Shown: in pieces, positions 11,591 to 23,150 of the stretch
How the letters are laid out: each line of letters opens with the position of its first letter
How positions within the stretch are numbered: the first letter of the stretch is position 1
From: Cephalotus follicularis
Taxonomy: Eukaryota > Streptophyta > Magnoliopsida > Oxalidales > Cephalotaceae
DNA length: 64,000 nucleotides
Assembly (NCBI GenBank): GCA_001972305.1
Contig: BDDD01000043.1
Coordinates: 235,717-299,716, forward strand
Direction of reading: 5' to 3'
Notes under the pieces: generated by a model
What the model was told of the DNA's origin: nothing
The model's database searches: none
What the model saw: only the letters and a program-made list of their open reading frames with translations
Translations under genes and position numbers: made by a program

Positions 11591-12822
11591 TCCCCACGTA
11601 GGGACGGTAATGAGGCGGATTTTACCGTCCCTGTCCCCACCTCGCTAAAGAGCGGGGCGGAGACGGGGTGGAGTTTTCTTTCTCCATGAAGAGGAGGGGC
11701 GGAGACGGGGACGCCATTTCTTTGGCAGGGCGGGGACGGGGATGGAAAAATCTGTCTCGATCCACATCATCGTTATCTCTAACCTCATGGATGTATAAGC
11801 TAAACACAACCATATGACTAGTAGTTTCTTTTATTCTTAAACTCACATATAATATGCTTAAAGTTTAAGAAAAAAAATTTTTATATGTATTACAATAAAT
11901 CTTAAATATAATATTACAATAATATTTTGAGAAGTTCATTTATTGATATATCATATATGTGATAAAATATATAAAGGCGAAGCGGGGTGAAGCGGGGCTG
12001 GGCGAGCGGGGAAAACATTTGCTTTGTCCCCTCTCCACCCCCACCTACAGGGCATATTTTGTAACGTCTCAAACCCTAAGGGTCAACCCCCAAGATTTGA
12101 CGCGCTACTAGTAGTATCATTCATTTATTTATTTCAGCGGAAATTAAAAACATTTAAACAATATGATAATGCATGTGGAACAGTCAAACAAAACATTTCT
12201 TACGTGGATAAAACTCAGTGTTATACAATACAGTGATAAATAAAACTCTGCCACAGGCCGGCAGGTCGTACAATAAGTCATCACTATACTCTATTGGCCG
12301 TCGAACTGCAATGAGAGAGAAGACTCACATGGGGCTTCAATCCTCTGCTTGCTATGAAACTTCACCTGTACCTGACCCATTACATTAAAATGCAATGGGT
12401 CAGCGACCACTGGTCGTGTAAGAACTACCACTATACGTTTATGGAATGCAAATGCAGCAAGCATATGCAGTGCAAATGAGAGATGCAATATAATGCAGTA
12501 CAATCAATAAGCAGTAACTATCAGTGCAATCCATTCATTGTACAATTCAGTCATTAACGATCATTCAGTAAATCCTTCTTCGGCATCCCCTACTAAAAGA
12601 GGAGCGATAACGTACTCCAGACTTAAGGCAGAGGAGCCGGGACAAGAATAAACATTTCATTTTAGGCAGACCAGTCCCTCGAGTCACTCGGCTTTAGGAA
12701 GAGCAATATACGCGCTCTAGGCATTAAAGGCCGATGAGAGGAACATAAACATTATACAGTATCAGTAACAATCGTTCAATACACTATACAGTAATAATAA
12801 CATTAACAGTAACAGTCAGTGT

Positions 12823-12992
12823 GGCTCATCTCGGTCGGTGATCAGTCGGCTCATCTCAGTTGGTGATTCGATGGCTCTCGGTCGGTGATCCATTAGGCTA
12901 TCTCGGTGATCCTCCAGGCTCATCTCAAAGATAGCATTACCGACTCACCTCGGTCGGTGATCCCTTAGGCTCATCTCGGTCGGTGATCCGGT
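12823..12992. repeat. 25-bp minisatellite in LTR
   Basis: Seven units beginning GGCTCATCTCGGTCGGTGAT start at 12823, 12848, 12873, 12896, 12918, 12943 and 12968, spaced 22-25 bp. Confidence 0.85.
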
Positions 12993-13189
12993 GCCGTACA
13001 GTACATTACATTAACATTCATTATAATAATACTGCATTAACAATACATTAATAACACACTAACAGTATAATAACACTTTAGTGTGAGGTCTGCCCTTCCC
13101 TACACTACATTACAATGTACTAGGTCCATCTAAATTAATATAATCATTTTCTTACTAATATTGGAGCCTTCCACAGTAGCTATAGACTA

Positions 13190-14660
13190 ATTGCACTAGC
13201 TAGGCGCCTGCTCACCACGTGCAACACAATTGGGCTGCTCACTGTAGCGCTTGGCGTACGTGGGGGAATTTTGGACATGCATGCAGGGGTAGCTACGCAT
13301 ATTAGACGCCATTTCAATATTCTAAACGCATGCATGCTCTCAGCACATGCATGTGCTCGCCTGCATGCCCCAGTTCACTATCTTATCTCCCTCTTTTACT
13401 TGTCCTTCTCAGCATGCATAAAGTAGGCAGGCCATGTCATGCTCGGCGCATAGCGCATATGTATATAAGCCATACATTTGGGATGCATGTAACAGGAAGC
13501 TCAGTGCATCCCACTTACACAGGGTGCATACAGTGAAGGGCTTGACATGGCATCGCATGCTTAGCCTGCACGGGACGCAAGCATAAACAGAGGTTGCATG
13601 GCATAGGAAAGAGCTTGGTTCCTTTCATTATAAGCTTGGCACCTCTGGCGCATAGCACCTCGGGCGCATGCTTGCAGTGGAAGCCTTGGCGTACATAGCG
13701 CATGAGGGCCATGGTTGGAGGCATAGTATAGGACGCCGCATGCATGCTCGGCCGTTGCTAGAGGAGACTCATGGTGCATGGCAGAGGAGGACTCGTCGGC
13801 GTTGCAGGCTCAAAATGGAGAGCTCGGCACGCATGGTTCCTAGGCACTTTTGTTGCATGCTCCTTGGCCCCTCGACGCAAGGCTCAAGGCACGCTGTCAT
13901 GATAGCACCTCGGCACAATGGTGCAATGGTACCTCAGGCGTTGCACATGCGGAGGGTAGTGGGAAGCCCAGTACCTGATCCTCGGCACAAGCATGGCACC
14001 TCGGGCATGGCCATCCCTGGCGCATGCCCTGTCTGGCATATCGGCACAAAAGTCACCCCAATATCTCTGGGGCTCCTGCACACGTCAGAGGAAGCCATGG
14101 TACTTCACTATGCAAAGCGGACATGACCGAGGAGGGATTGGCTCAAGGGCAGAGGATGACGCATGCATTAAATGCATGCTTTGGCCATGGCAGAGGAAGG
14201 TGGGCTCACATGTACAGTGCCACTTGGTAGAGGAGAGCTTAGCGTGTGTTGTGTATAAGGCGCATGGCAGAGGGGAGTGTTTCAGAGTCGTGTCATGATC
14301 GAGAAGCATGCGGGAGAGGACACGGCGCCGTTGCATGGCATGATAGGCGCATGGCACCTCGACTGCGTGTCCTCAGACACAGAGGTGCACGACACTGGCA
14401 TCCTCGACACAGTAGCTCCCCTATCCAAAGGCGCCTGGGTTCCTTGGCACAAGGGGTTCCTCTGCACAAGGCACCGTGGCGCTTAGCAATGCATATCCAG
14501 GCCTGTTACGGGGTATGCTCTACACTTGGCCATGCTCAGGCGCATGGCATGGTCAGCATGCGGAGGATACACCTGCCATGGAGCTTAAGTCATACACCAT
14601 GGGGAGCTCGGCACATAGTGAGCTCAGTAAAATGACAGTGTTGTACCAGGAAGCCAACCA
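13190..14660. repeat. GC-rich GCATG/CTCGG degenerate repeat block in LTR
   Basis: About 1.5 kb of markedly GC-rich sequence built from imperfect words such as GCATGGCAGAGGAGAGC, CTCGGGCGCATG and GGCACCTCGG. It gives overlapping open frames on both strands with no protein-like character, the usual effect of few TA-rich stops. Similar blocks lie at 17072-17712 and 38640-39620. Confidence 0.75.
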
Positions 14661-15352
14661 AAAATGCTACTCGGGTATATGTAGTACACTTATACAGGCG
14701 AGGCGTGATAGTACGTCAGCCCCTCACTAGTCAATATAACATCTGATCAGTCCCATAGCCATTAATACAAGGAGCATATTATGCAATCTATCACTTGCTC
14801 TCATTCATTCCATACATTATATCTCAGTATACAACATTTACAATAAACACTAGCACTGAGTAGGTAGTAGAACCTACCTAGAAACCACCGAGGTTACTGC
14901 ACAATTTCCTTTGCTCAACTTCACTTCTTCAATTGCTCCTTCGCTGGTAGCCCTTCTTTGTCTCCTCTAAGGCTGAGGTATGAGTGGAGAGGAAGACAGT
15001 AATTCTTCAACAGCTGCCCTTATCTTTATCTCTTGCTCTCCCGACAGCAGCCACTCCCCTCACATCTCTCTCCTTTTATAACCAGCAAGGAAGGTTCCAG
15101 AATTTTGGAGACCATTCCAGCAACATGCCTCACATAATGGGCTGGGGAATAGGCCCAAATATAAACAATTTAAAGCCCAAAGACTAATTAATATATTTTT
15201 GTCCCAAAGCTTCCACTATCCATATATCAATTTGGCCCAGTACCATAAAATATTCCAAAGTCTGTTTCCGATTTCAGTCCAACAATGACAATATTACATT
15301 TTTTGGCCCAAATTCCACTCCTCAATTATTTATAAAAATTTCAGGTATTACA

Positions 15353-15880
15353 ATCCTCCCCCCCTTAGAAGAATCTCGTCCCGAGATTCTAGACTCCGAT
15401 ATGGTGAGGAAAGATACCGTTTCCAAGTCATTGTCGATACACTGACATTACAGTAACATTATCATTACACATTTGTCCTTCTGGTGACAGTCTAGAGGCT
15501 AACTAAATACATATACCGTCTCATACCAGCATATATAATTAGTTAACCACGCACACTATCCAGACATAAAAATCAATTCAATATGATTCAGTAATAGTAC
15601 AGTCCTTAGCCATAGGCTCTATAACAGTACATTATTCAATCCCTTGTCTCATATGCAGGGCCATTCGGCCCATATCCATACGGTTCACAATAATACATTA
15701 AATCCCTTTACCGATTCCAGAAGATGTGGGTCCCTTACCGATTCATTGCCAAAATTCCATCAATTTCGCCCACTGTTTTCATTATCACGCTTCTGTTTCA
15801 CACCCCGTTATCAAATCGGAGGCTAATAGGGAATTTCTCGGCCTTCCTGGTCTCCCATTGTACTTTCCAGTTTCCCTATG
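15353..15880. other. 3' internal region with polypurine tract
   Basis: On the minus strand a purine run (AAGGGGGGAGGA, 15355-15365) abuts the LTR start, as required for plus-strand priming. The next 500 bp hold no clear domain. A motif near 15500 (ATACCAGCATATATAATTAG) reappears diverged near 18895 and 18955. Confidence 0.6.
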
Positions 15881-16200
15881 CGGTAGTCCACATAACTTCT
15901 TTGCTCTATTTTGCATTGGTAACAACCTTTTGCTTAATTATTTAGCCTTTTTCCATAGCTTCCAGAGCCAACCTTGGTCCCAAAAGACTCTGTTTACCCA
16001 TTTTGAACTAACAAACTGGGGTTCTTTCAGACTGATTATCAACCTGGGGATGGAAAATAGTGTTAGAACACTGTCGAGTACCAAGAGTTGCTTGTAATTT
16101 TCTCAGAATCGGAACGTAACAACGAGGGTCCCTGTCAAACATTATGTGGATCGGCACTCCGTGAAGCCTTACATTCTCTACAATGTACAAGGCTGTTATC
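15880..16200 (-). pseudogene. Integrase remnant of the chromovirus-like element
   Basis: The minus strand encodes VRLHGVPIHIMFDRDPRC, then LGTRQCSNTIFHPQVDNQSE, which is the integrase catalytic core. The usual VSDRD is IMFDRD here; the catalytic Asp and the final Glu (QSE) remain. A stop follows soon after and most of the protein is decayed. Confidence 0.8.
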
Positions 16201-16779
16201 CGTTCAAGAGAGTAGAGAGTTTTGATTGCAAGGAGAAGAGCACTTTTAGAGAGGCGATCAACAATTATTCATGTAACATTCAGGTTGGTCGTTGTTCTTG
16301 GTAAACCAAGATGCTTCCCATTGTACTACTCTGATTAACGGTATATACTTTTCCTTCCCGAGCAGGCATCAATCCCGTAAGTTGAGGGGCAAGGCAAGCC
16401 CGTGGAAACAGTGCCTGTTCTTTCTTCATATCATTCAACTAAAATAAGCTTCAGATCCCAGTACATCTTGTTAATTGCACTGAAAATCTGGAGCGGTGAG
16501 CGTATGGCAACAGTTCATCCTTTAATTCTATAAAGGATACAAACTCTGCCTCGGGATCTTATTAATTCGTCACCAGGAATCCAGAAACACATTTCCATTC
16601 ACCTTGATCATTCATTGTAGCCTTAAGCAGTATTCTCATATGTACATTGAGTTTTCCAATAACATTGGCATACCTGTATACGAGAAATCGTTGAGTAGGC
16701 TAACTGGAGACGTAGTACGTCTGCCACAACCTTACCTTTTCTTGGATGGTACTAGGTTCATAATGATAGTCATTGGGTA

Positions 16780-17071
16780 ATTCCGTGAGGCGTATATGGT
16801 CACCCTTTCCATTTTTGCCTCAAGACACAACTCAAGCCACTGTCTGATGCATCACTGGACATCACAAAACCTTCACTGCCTTCTGACAGAGCCAAGATAG
16901 GTGCAGAAGTCAAATGATGTTTGAGCTCCTGGAAGCTCCGTTCATATTGTCCATTCCATTCAAAAGCTACATTCTTCTGCGTCAATCGAGTCAGAGGAGT
17001 AGCTGTGTGCGAGAATCCTCCAACAAAACGATGGTAGCATCCTGCTACACCGAGGAAGCTTATTCACATTA
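16780..17071 (-). pseudogene. RT/RNase H remnant of the chromovirus-like element
   Basis: The minus strand gives SFLGVAGCYHRFVGGFS, then LTQKNVAFEWNGQYERSFQE, PILALSEGSEGFVMSSDASD and GLSCVLRQ. These are the RT thumb and start of RNase H (DASD holds a catalytic Asp) of a gypsy element. The piece is contiguous in sense with 17713-18256 once the GC-rich insert is removed. Confidence 0.8.
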
Positions 17072-17712
17072 TTGGGCATGCATGTAAGGCAACATTCAGG
17101 ACTATAGCATGCACAGGAGGCGGAGCTCATATTTTCCAGTGAAAATCTCAGCGCTGCACGCTCACAGTGTGAGGCGCTCGGCATGCCTAGCAGAGCTATG
17201 GCAGTTGGCGTTACAGGCTGCTCGACGCCATAGTATGTATGAAAGGTATGCACATGACAGTGCTCGTCACCATGGAGTACAGAGGATGCAGGCTCTAGAC
17301 TGTGCTCAGCGCTATGCTATTCGTGGCAGAGGAAAGTTCTTATGCAAGGGATCTACGATGCACTTCACCGTTGTGTCCTCAGATGCCTGGGCTGGAAGCT
17401 CGGGACACAGGCTCTGCATGCATGGCAGAGAAACGCTTGGTGCACACTAGCGCATAGTTGCCATATTTATTGTTGCCAACGGAGAGCTTGGCATGGCATA
17501 GCACGCTCGGGCGTTGCCAGAGGAGAGCCATACACGACACCTCAGCGCATGCCAGCGGGCAGTTATGCGCGGCACCTCGGTTGCAAGGCAGTGGTGCCTT
17601 GGGCATATAATGATGGCTCCTCGGTGTTGTTAGTGGAGGTCAGAATGGAGAGCTCGATACTGTCACATGCAGAGGAGAGCCAAGCGTGGTACTATAGACG
17701 CATCGGCCCTCG
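17072..17712. repeat. GC-rich GCATG/CTCGG block inserted in pol
   Basis: About 640 bp interrupts RT. It is flanked by a short direct repeat, CACATT(C)ATTGG (17066 and 17722 areas), and resembles the GC-rich block of the element's own LTR (for example AATGGAGAGCTCG near 17645 and 13815). Overlapping open frames here do not look like protein. Confidence 0.7.
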
Positions 17713-18256
17713 GACTTCCGCCACATTCATTGGTCATTTCCAGGCTTTAACTGCTTCAATCTTTAAAGGATCCCTTAGTCCATCCGGCACTGGATATGAT
17801 ATGTCCCAGAAAGGCTACCTCTGACAACCAGAGTTTTCATTTATTTGAAATTGGCATATAACCGGTGATCTCTAAGAGTTTGCAATGCCAAGTGTAGATG
17901 TTCCCCATGCTCTATCATTATCTTGAGCACACCAAGATATCATCAATAGGAATTACGATAAAGCGATCAAGATATGGACTGAACACTTAATTCATCAAAT
18001 TCTCGAATGTAGCAGGGTATTGGTCACTCCAAACGGCATTACTACAATTTTCATAGTGTCCATATCGTGATCTAAGAACCGTCTTCAGAATATCTTCATT
18101 CTGGATTCTGAGCTGATGATATCCGGCTCTCAGATCCAGCTTAGAGAACACCGTTGACACCCTCAGTCGATCAAATAACTCATTGATGCGTGGCAGCGAA
18201 TATTTATTCTTAACAGTCACTTTATTGAGCTGCCGATAATCGGTGCCTATTCGCAA
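17713..18256 (-). pseudogene. Reverse transcriptase remnant of the chromovirus-like element
   Basis: Motifs on the minus strand are RIGTDYRQLNKVTVKNKYSL, FDRLRVSTVFSKLDLRAGYH (first catalytic Asp), TVLRSRYGHYE and a decayed PATFENLMN. After it comes IPIDDILVCS (about 17940), corresponding to the YxDD box with Tyr changed to Ile. This is a chromovirus-like RT; stops and frameshifts make it inactive. Confidence 0.85.
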
Positions 18257-19520
18257 CGGTTCGTCCTTCTTTTAATAAACAAGACCGGTGCTTCACATGG
18301 AGAAACACTCGGTCGGATGAAACATTTATCGAGTAACTCTAGCAATTTCACATTTAATTTCCCTCAATTTAGGGGGAGCCACTTGATAGGGAGCTCTCGA
18401 TATAGGTGCTGTTTCGGGTATCAAGTCTGTAGAAACTCTACATCTCTATCGGAGGGGTAGAGACGTTAGTTTTTCCGGAACGCGTCCGAGTATTCACTAA
18501 TTACCGGGACAGCCTTTAATTCTGGTACCTATCTATTACTGTCCATAACATTTGCCAGGCAAGTATTACAACTTTGCCTTAAGAGCCTATGAGTCTTCAT
18601 AAAAGGCACTATTTGGTTCGGTTAGCGTTCCAGGGCTGGAACAGAGACAGCTCTGGCACATTGAAGGTCACACCTTCCTGTCGCAATCCATGTACGCATT
18701 ACGTGCAACAGCCCATCATTCCATAATCATTCCATGACCGTACAATCCGTAATCATTTGATTCGTTCGTTCACAAACCATTCAATAACAGTCTATTCAAT
18801 CACGATCCATTCATTCTCAGTCCATTCAGTCTCATCCCAAAATCTTAACATTCTATTGGGAATCTAGAAGCTGACTAGGTATATATATGTCGTCCCATAC
18901 CAATATATATACACATAGTTAACATCTAGTGGTTCACTAAATATATATATTGTCCCATACCAACATATATATGTAGTCAACCCCTTCCCTCCTTTCCGGT
19001 CATTCGTCCGCTTAACTGTCCAATCAGTCAACCATCATTCAATCATTCACTCAATCCATCGCGCAAACAATCATTTACTGATTACTCATTAGCTAGTTTC
19101 CTGAGGGTTCTAGCTTAGAGTCCCTTAAACCATTCAGCTTATCAATCAGTCAATCAGTCATTTATCATGTATTCAGCTAAACATTTACGCCTTTAGATCT
19201 ATCCAATCAATCATTTGTTCATTCCAGTCCATACAGTTTATCACTTATCCATTCAAGTTCATTCAATCAGTCACTTATCCATTTCACACATCATGGACCT
19301 CGCTACCATTTCTTGGGTAACATCCACTTCTTCTGCATCTCTCAGAGTTCGAGTGCGTCCATTCAACGTCTCGGTTCTTGCTCCTCATGCAGTTCTATTT
19401 CGACGACCGTCTAATTTCACCTTTTGTATAACTTCAAAGGGTTAATATCCACTCGTTTGTCCGCATGCAATTAACTTTATAAGCCAAGGACTCCTTACTG
19501 GAGTATTCAGAATAGGAGAA
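18257..19520. other. 5' internal region without recognisable gag
   Basis: Where gag and protease should be, I see only low-complexity sequence, especially ATTCA/CAGTC repeats at 18715-19290, and two diverged copies of an ATATATAT...TCCCATACC motif (18885 and 18945). Gag appears lost or too decayed to see. Confidence 0.6.
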
Positions 19521-19525
19521 CCGTG

Positions 19526-19541
19526 GTTCTGATACCAAGTC
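19526..19541 (-). other. Primer binding site (initiator Met tRNA type)
   Basis: The minus strand reads ACTTGGTATCAGAACC immediately after the LTR terminus GACGTTACA. TGGTATCAGAGC is the standard PBS for tRNA-iMet; one base differs here. It fixes the minus orientation and the position of the 5' LTR copy. Confidence 0.85.
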
Positions 19542-20834
19542 TGTAACGTCCCAAACCCCAAGGGTCAACCCCCAAGATTTGACGCGCTACTAGCAGTATC
19601 ATTCATTTATTTATTTCAGCGGAAATTAAAAACATTTAAATAATATGATAATGCATGCGGAACAGTCAAACAAAACATTTCTTACGTGGATAAAACTCAA
19701 TGTTATACAATACAGTCATAAATAAAGCTCTGCCACAAGCCGGCAGGTCGTACAATAAGTCATCACTATACTCTATTGGCCGTCGAACTGCAATGAGAGA
19801 GAAGACTCACACGGGGCTTCAATCCTCTGCTTGCTGCGAAACTTCACCTATACCTGACCCATTACATTAAAATGCAATGGGTCAGCGACCATTAGTCGTG
19901 TAGGAACTACCACTATACGTTTATGGAATGCAGATGTAGCAAGCATATGCACTGCAAATGAGAGATGTAATATAATGCAGTACAATCAATAAGCAGTAAC
20001 TATCAGTGCAATCCATTCAGTGTACAATTCAGTCATTAACGATCATTCAGTAAATCCTTCCTCGGCATCCCCTATTAAAATAGGAGCGATAACGTAGTCC
20101 AAACGTTAAGGCAGAGGAGCCAGGACAGGAATAAACATTTCATTTTAGGCAGACCAGTCCCTCGAGTCCATCGGCCTTTAACTCCTAGAGCGCGTATATT
20201 GCTCTTCCTAAAGCCGAGGGACTCGAGGGACTGGTCTGCCTAAAATGAAATGTTTATTCCTGTCCCGGCTCCTCTGCCTTAACGTCTGGAGTACGTTATC
20301 GCTCCTCTTTTAGTAGGGGATGCCGAGGAAGGATTTACTGAACGATCGTTAATGACTGAATTGTACACTGAATGGATTGCACTGATACTTACTGCTTATT
20401 GACTGTACTGCATTATATTGCATCTCTTATTTGCATTGCATATGCTTGCTGCATCTGCATTCCATAAACGTATAGTGGTAGTTCCTACACGACCAGTGGT
20501 CGCTGACCCATTGCATTTTAATGTAATGGGTCAGGTACAGGTGAAGTTTCGCAGCAAGCAGAGGATTGAAGCCCCGGGTGAGTCTACTCTCTCATTGCAG
20601 TTCGACGGCCAATAGAGTATAGTGATGACTTATTGTAATTGTGGCAGAGCTTTATTTATGACTGTATTGTATAACATTGGGTTTTATCCACGTAAGAAAT
20701 GTTTGTTTGACTGTTCCGCATGCATTATCATATTGTTTAAATGTTTTTAATTTCCGCTGAAATAAATAAATGAATGATACTGCTAGTAGCGTGTCAAATC
20801 TTGGGGGTTGACCCTTGGGATTTGGAACGTTACA
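19542..20834. repeat. Large palindrome of LTR U5 end
   Basis: The direct arm (19542-20168) equals LTR positions 12060-12685. It is followed without a gap by an inverted copy (20169-20834) of 12060-12736. The inverted copy reaches 51 bp further into the LTR, giving arms of about 615-627 bp around a loop of about 50 bp (20169-20219). The arms differ at only a few percent of positions by eye. The outer end CGTTACA abuts the TATTT duplication, so it was already the element's end at integration. Confidence 0.9.
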
Positions 20835-21028
20835 TATTTTATCCCCCATCCCCACCCCAATCCTTAAACGGGATGGGGATTCCCCATCTCATTTGAAGCG
20901 GAGCGAAGCGGGGGGAGCGCGAGCGGGGAAAATTGTCGTCCCTATCCCCACGCACTGACCCATCTTTGTTCAATTTGTAAACTATTTCCAAGTGGCGTTG
21001 AGTTGTACGAAAATTATGAGTCTTTGAG

Positions 21029-21930
21029 TGATACCCCACTTGGTATGAGACGAGTGAACAAGAAAAGATAGCTCTTAGTGAGATAGAACTGCCGCTAGAG
21101 GAAAGGGTTATCCAGAAGATGTAGTTACCTTGTGACATGAATGAACTGGATCTACAAAAAATGGGAGAAAAAGTGACTGAACTATTACTGGAAAGATTTA
21201 CAACCTAATCAAATGAAATGCTTTTTAGTGGATTAACTGAAGAGTTAGTGAAAACTACGAGGTTAAGCATGTTACACTCAAAGAAATATTAGGATGGTTG
21301 GCCTCGTGAAAGTCCTACCATTTAAATCAAAATTTAGACAAAACTCTGAGTCCTACATGACAACGCAAATTTATAAACGTTATACCTTCTATGTAAGGCA
21401 AAGTGGACAACTTCTTATGTGGTATAGGGTCAGATCGTTACAATTAGTATCAGAACAGGATCCCCTCCAGTAGGTGTGGTTCAAAGACAAACCAAGCAGA
21501 AGCTGGTGGGCCTTGTGACATCCCAGTCGATATAAGACTAGTAACCAAGATGAGAGGACTATATGTAAGATTAAACCGCCACTATAGGAAATGACTATCT
21601 ACGAGATAGAAATGTACATGTAACAGGAATAAACCGAATCTACCGAAAATGAGAAAAAAATAACTAAGTTATATATTAAAAGATCTAGAACCTAATCAAA
21701 ATTAGACGTCTTTAAAAGGATTAAGCGAAAGAATTAGTAAAAAATCTCAAATTAAATGTGCTACACTTAGGATAATATCAAGATATATGACCTCTTAAAA
21801 AGTCTTACCAAATCCATTAATTAAGACAAAACCAATAAATATCAAGTAAAAACGCAGATGTACAAACACCGTAAACTTTTCGTGAGGCAAAACAAACAGT
21901 TTTCATTTAGCCTAAGGTCGAGTAGTTGGA
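21029..21930 (+). mobile_element. Candidate TRIM-like element with two diverged LTRs
   Basis: A 414-bp segment (21029-21442, TGATACCCC...GTTACA) is followed by AGTATCAGAACAGG, a near match to the tRNA-iMet PBS, and about 70 bp later by a diverged direct copy (about 21514-21930, starting TGTGACATCCC). This gives LTR, PBS, short internal region, LTR, as in TRIMs. No coding region and no target duplication were found. Confidence 0.5.
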
Positions 21931-23150
21931 GTTTACTTTAAGGAAAGCTGAATGAAACTGATTTGCCAGATTTTTTTTTGCAAAAGATAGTACTTGCTTC
22001 ACTCCTAGCTTTTGCCTTAAAAAACCCATGACCTTCCACAAGGCCCAAAGGGTTGCTGTAAAGGATTGACCCCGACTTGTTTTGGCGACGTCAACTACTC
22101 GCCTCACATCCAATTGAGGCCAATTTTTTAAGTCGTCCTCAAAAAATGAAGTAAAAATGCGTGGGGTAATTGGCAGCTACCCAGGTTGCATGAGATAAGG
22201 TGCAATGCAATCCCTTAAAATGCGCAGACAACTTTTAACACCAGCCATGCACCAAGGGCATCGTGGGCTATCTGTGAGTTTACAACAGAAGCAAAGAAAC
22301 AAAGTAGTCTGACCTAAAACCATGAACAAGAGAGGTCTAAAACTCCACCCTGGCTGTGGTTGTGTACCATCATTAGGTTTACTGTAGACGAACGTAACAC
22401 AATGGAATAAGTATAAAATACACGATTGAAGGGGTGGAAAAAGGAAAAGAATAGAATCCAGAGGGTGGTTATTGATATTCGAGAGATCACATTAATACCT
22501 TCACGGCCAATACACAAGTGGAAGAAAATGCAGCAACCTACCACAGTAAACAAAAATATGAAAAACCTAGATTTCTTTGATATGCCTAAAGATCCAAGCG
22601 CACAGTAAATTATTATGTGCAAATATTCAATGTCTCAGCACAGGAAGGGGGGGGGAAGAAAACCTAATATAGCAATTAGTTGTGAGAAACAGCAAATATC
22701 CTAATTAAAATTTTTTCTATAACATTCAGAAAGCGCATATTTTGAGCTAGTTGTCAACAATGATACCTTATAAAGTATCTTCGCATTTCCATTGCCACTT
22801 GTCGGATAAGCAAAGTTTACACCCAACAGTATAATTTAACCTTTACCTCATTGATTAAAGCTCAACACAAATTAATGATACATAAATAAGACAATAACAT
22901 CTAGAAAGCCACAAAATAACCTACATAAGATATAAATAAAAAAAGACAGGCCTCAAAGGAAATGAAAGCATAGTCGGAAACTCACTGACAACAGTATAAG
23001 TCGATTACAAAGAAAAATATCATAAAATAGAGTCGAGATTGTCACCATACCCTATAACCTGATACTCTGACAATGATTAGGGAAAACTTTACAGGAGTTG
23101 TTACTTATGGAGCAAAAGCTAATAGAAGTAGACGTTTATACGAGGACAGA
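21931..23150. other. 3' flank of the NAP1-related gene
   Basis: About 1.2 kb with no recognisable gene or element. Part next to 23150 should be the 3' untranslated region of the minus-strand gene; I could not fix its end. Confidence 0.5.

Larger units (their letters stand above)
12060..15352 (-). mobile_element. 3' LTR (3293 bp) of the chromovirus-like element
   Basis: On the minus strand it starts TGTAATACC right after the polypurine tract and ends GACGTTACA at the TATTT duplication. A TATA box (TTATAAAAGG on the minus strand, about 15070-15080) lies some 275 bp inside the U3 end, so the R-U5 leader would be about 3 kb. That leader contains the GC-rich block at 13190-14660 and the minisatellite at 12823-12992. 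Confidence 0.85.
12060..20834 (-). mobile_element. Chromovirus-like LTR element with an inverted right end
   Basis: It is flanked by the 5-bp duplication TATTT (12055-12059 and 20835-20839). On the minus strand it has a tRNA-iMet-type PBS (19526-19541), RT, RNase H and integrase remnants, a polypurine tract (15355-15365) and a 3.3-kb 3' LTR (12060-15352). Instead of a full 5' LTR, the right side has 627 bp of the LTR's U5 end followed by a 666-bp inverted copy of the same end. Both outer termini are therefore U5 ends (TGTAACG...CGTTACA). No gag is recognisable. The TGTAATACC LTR start and the polypurine tract resemble Tekay/Del chromoviruses, but lineage is inferred. Confidence 0.85.
11599..20944. 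mobile_element. Non-autonomous hAT-like element, split by an LTR element
   Basis: The ends read TAGGGACGGTAAT on the left and, reverse-complemented, TAGGGACGACAAT on the right. They are flanked by a perfect 8-bp duplication TCCCCACG (11591-11598 and 20945-20952). An 8-bp duplication and TAGGGA ends fit the hAT superfamily. Without the insertion at 12060-20834 the element is about 566 bp, rich in GGGGCGGGGACGGGG-type subterminal repeats, with no transposase. It must have depended on an enzyme supplied in trans. Confidence 0.85.

Noticed and set aside
13515-14635. Overlapping open frames of 70-150 codons on both strands
   Set aside because: They fall in a GC-rich degenerate repeat of an LTR where stops are rare. 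All six frames are similarly open and rich in Met, His and Cys from GCATGC words.
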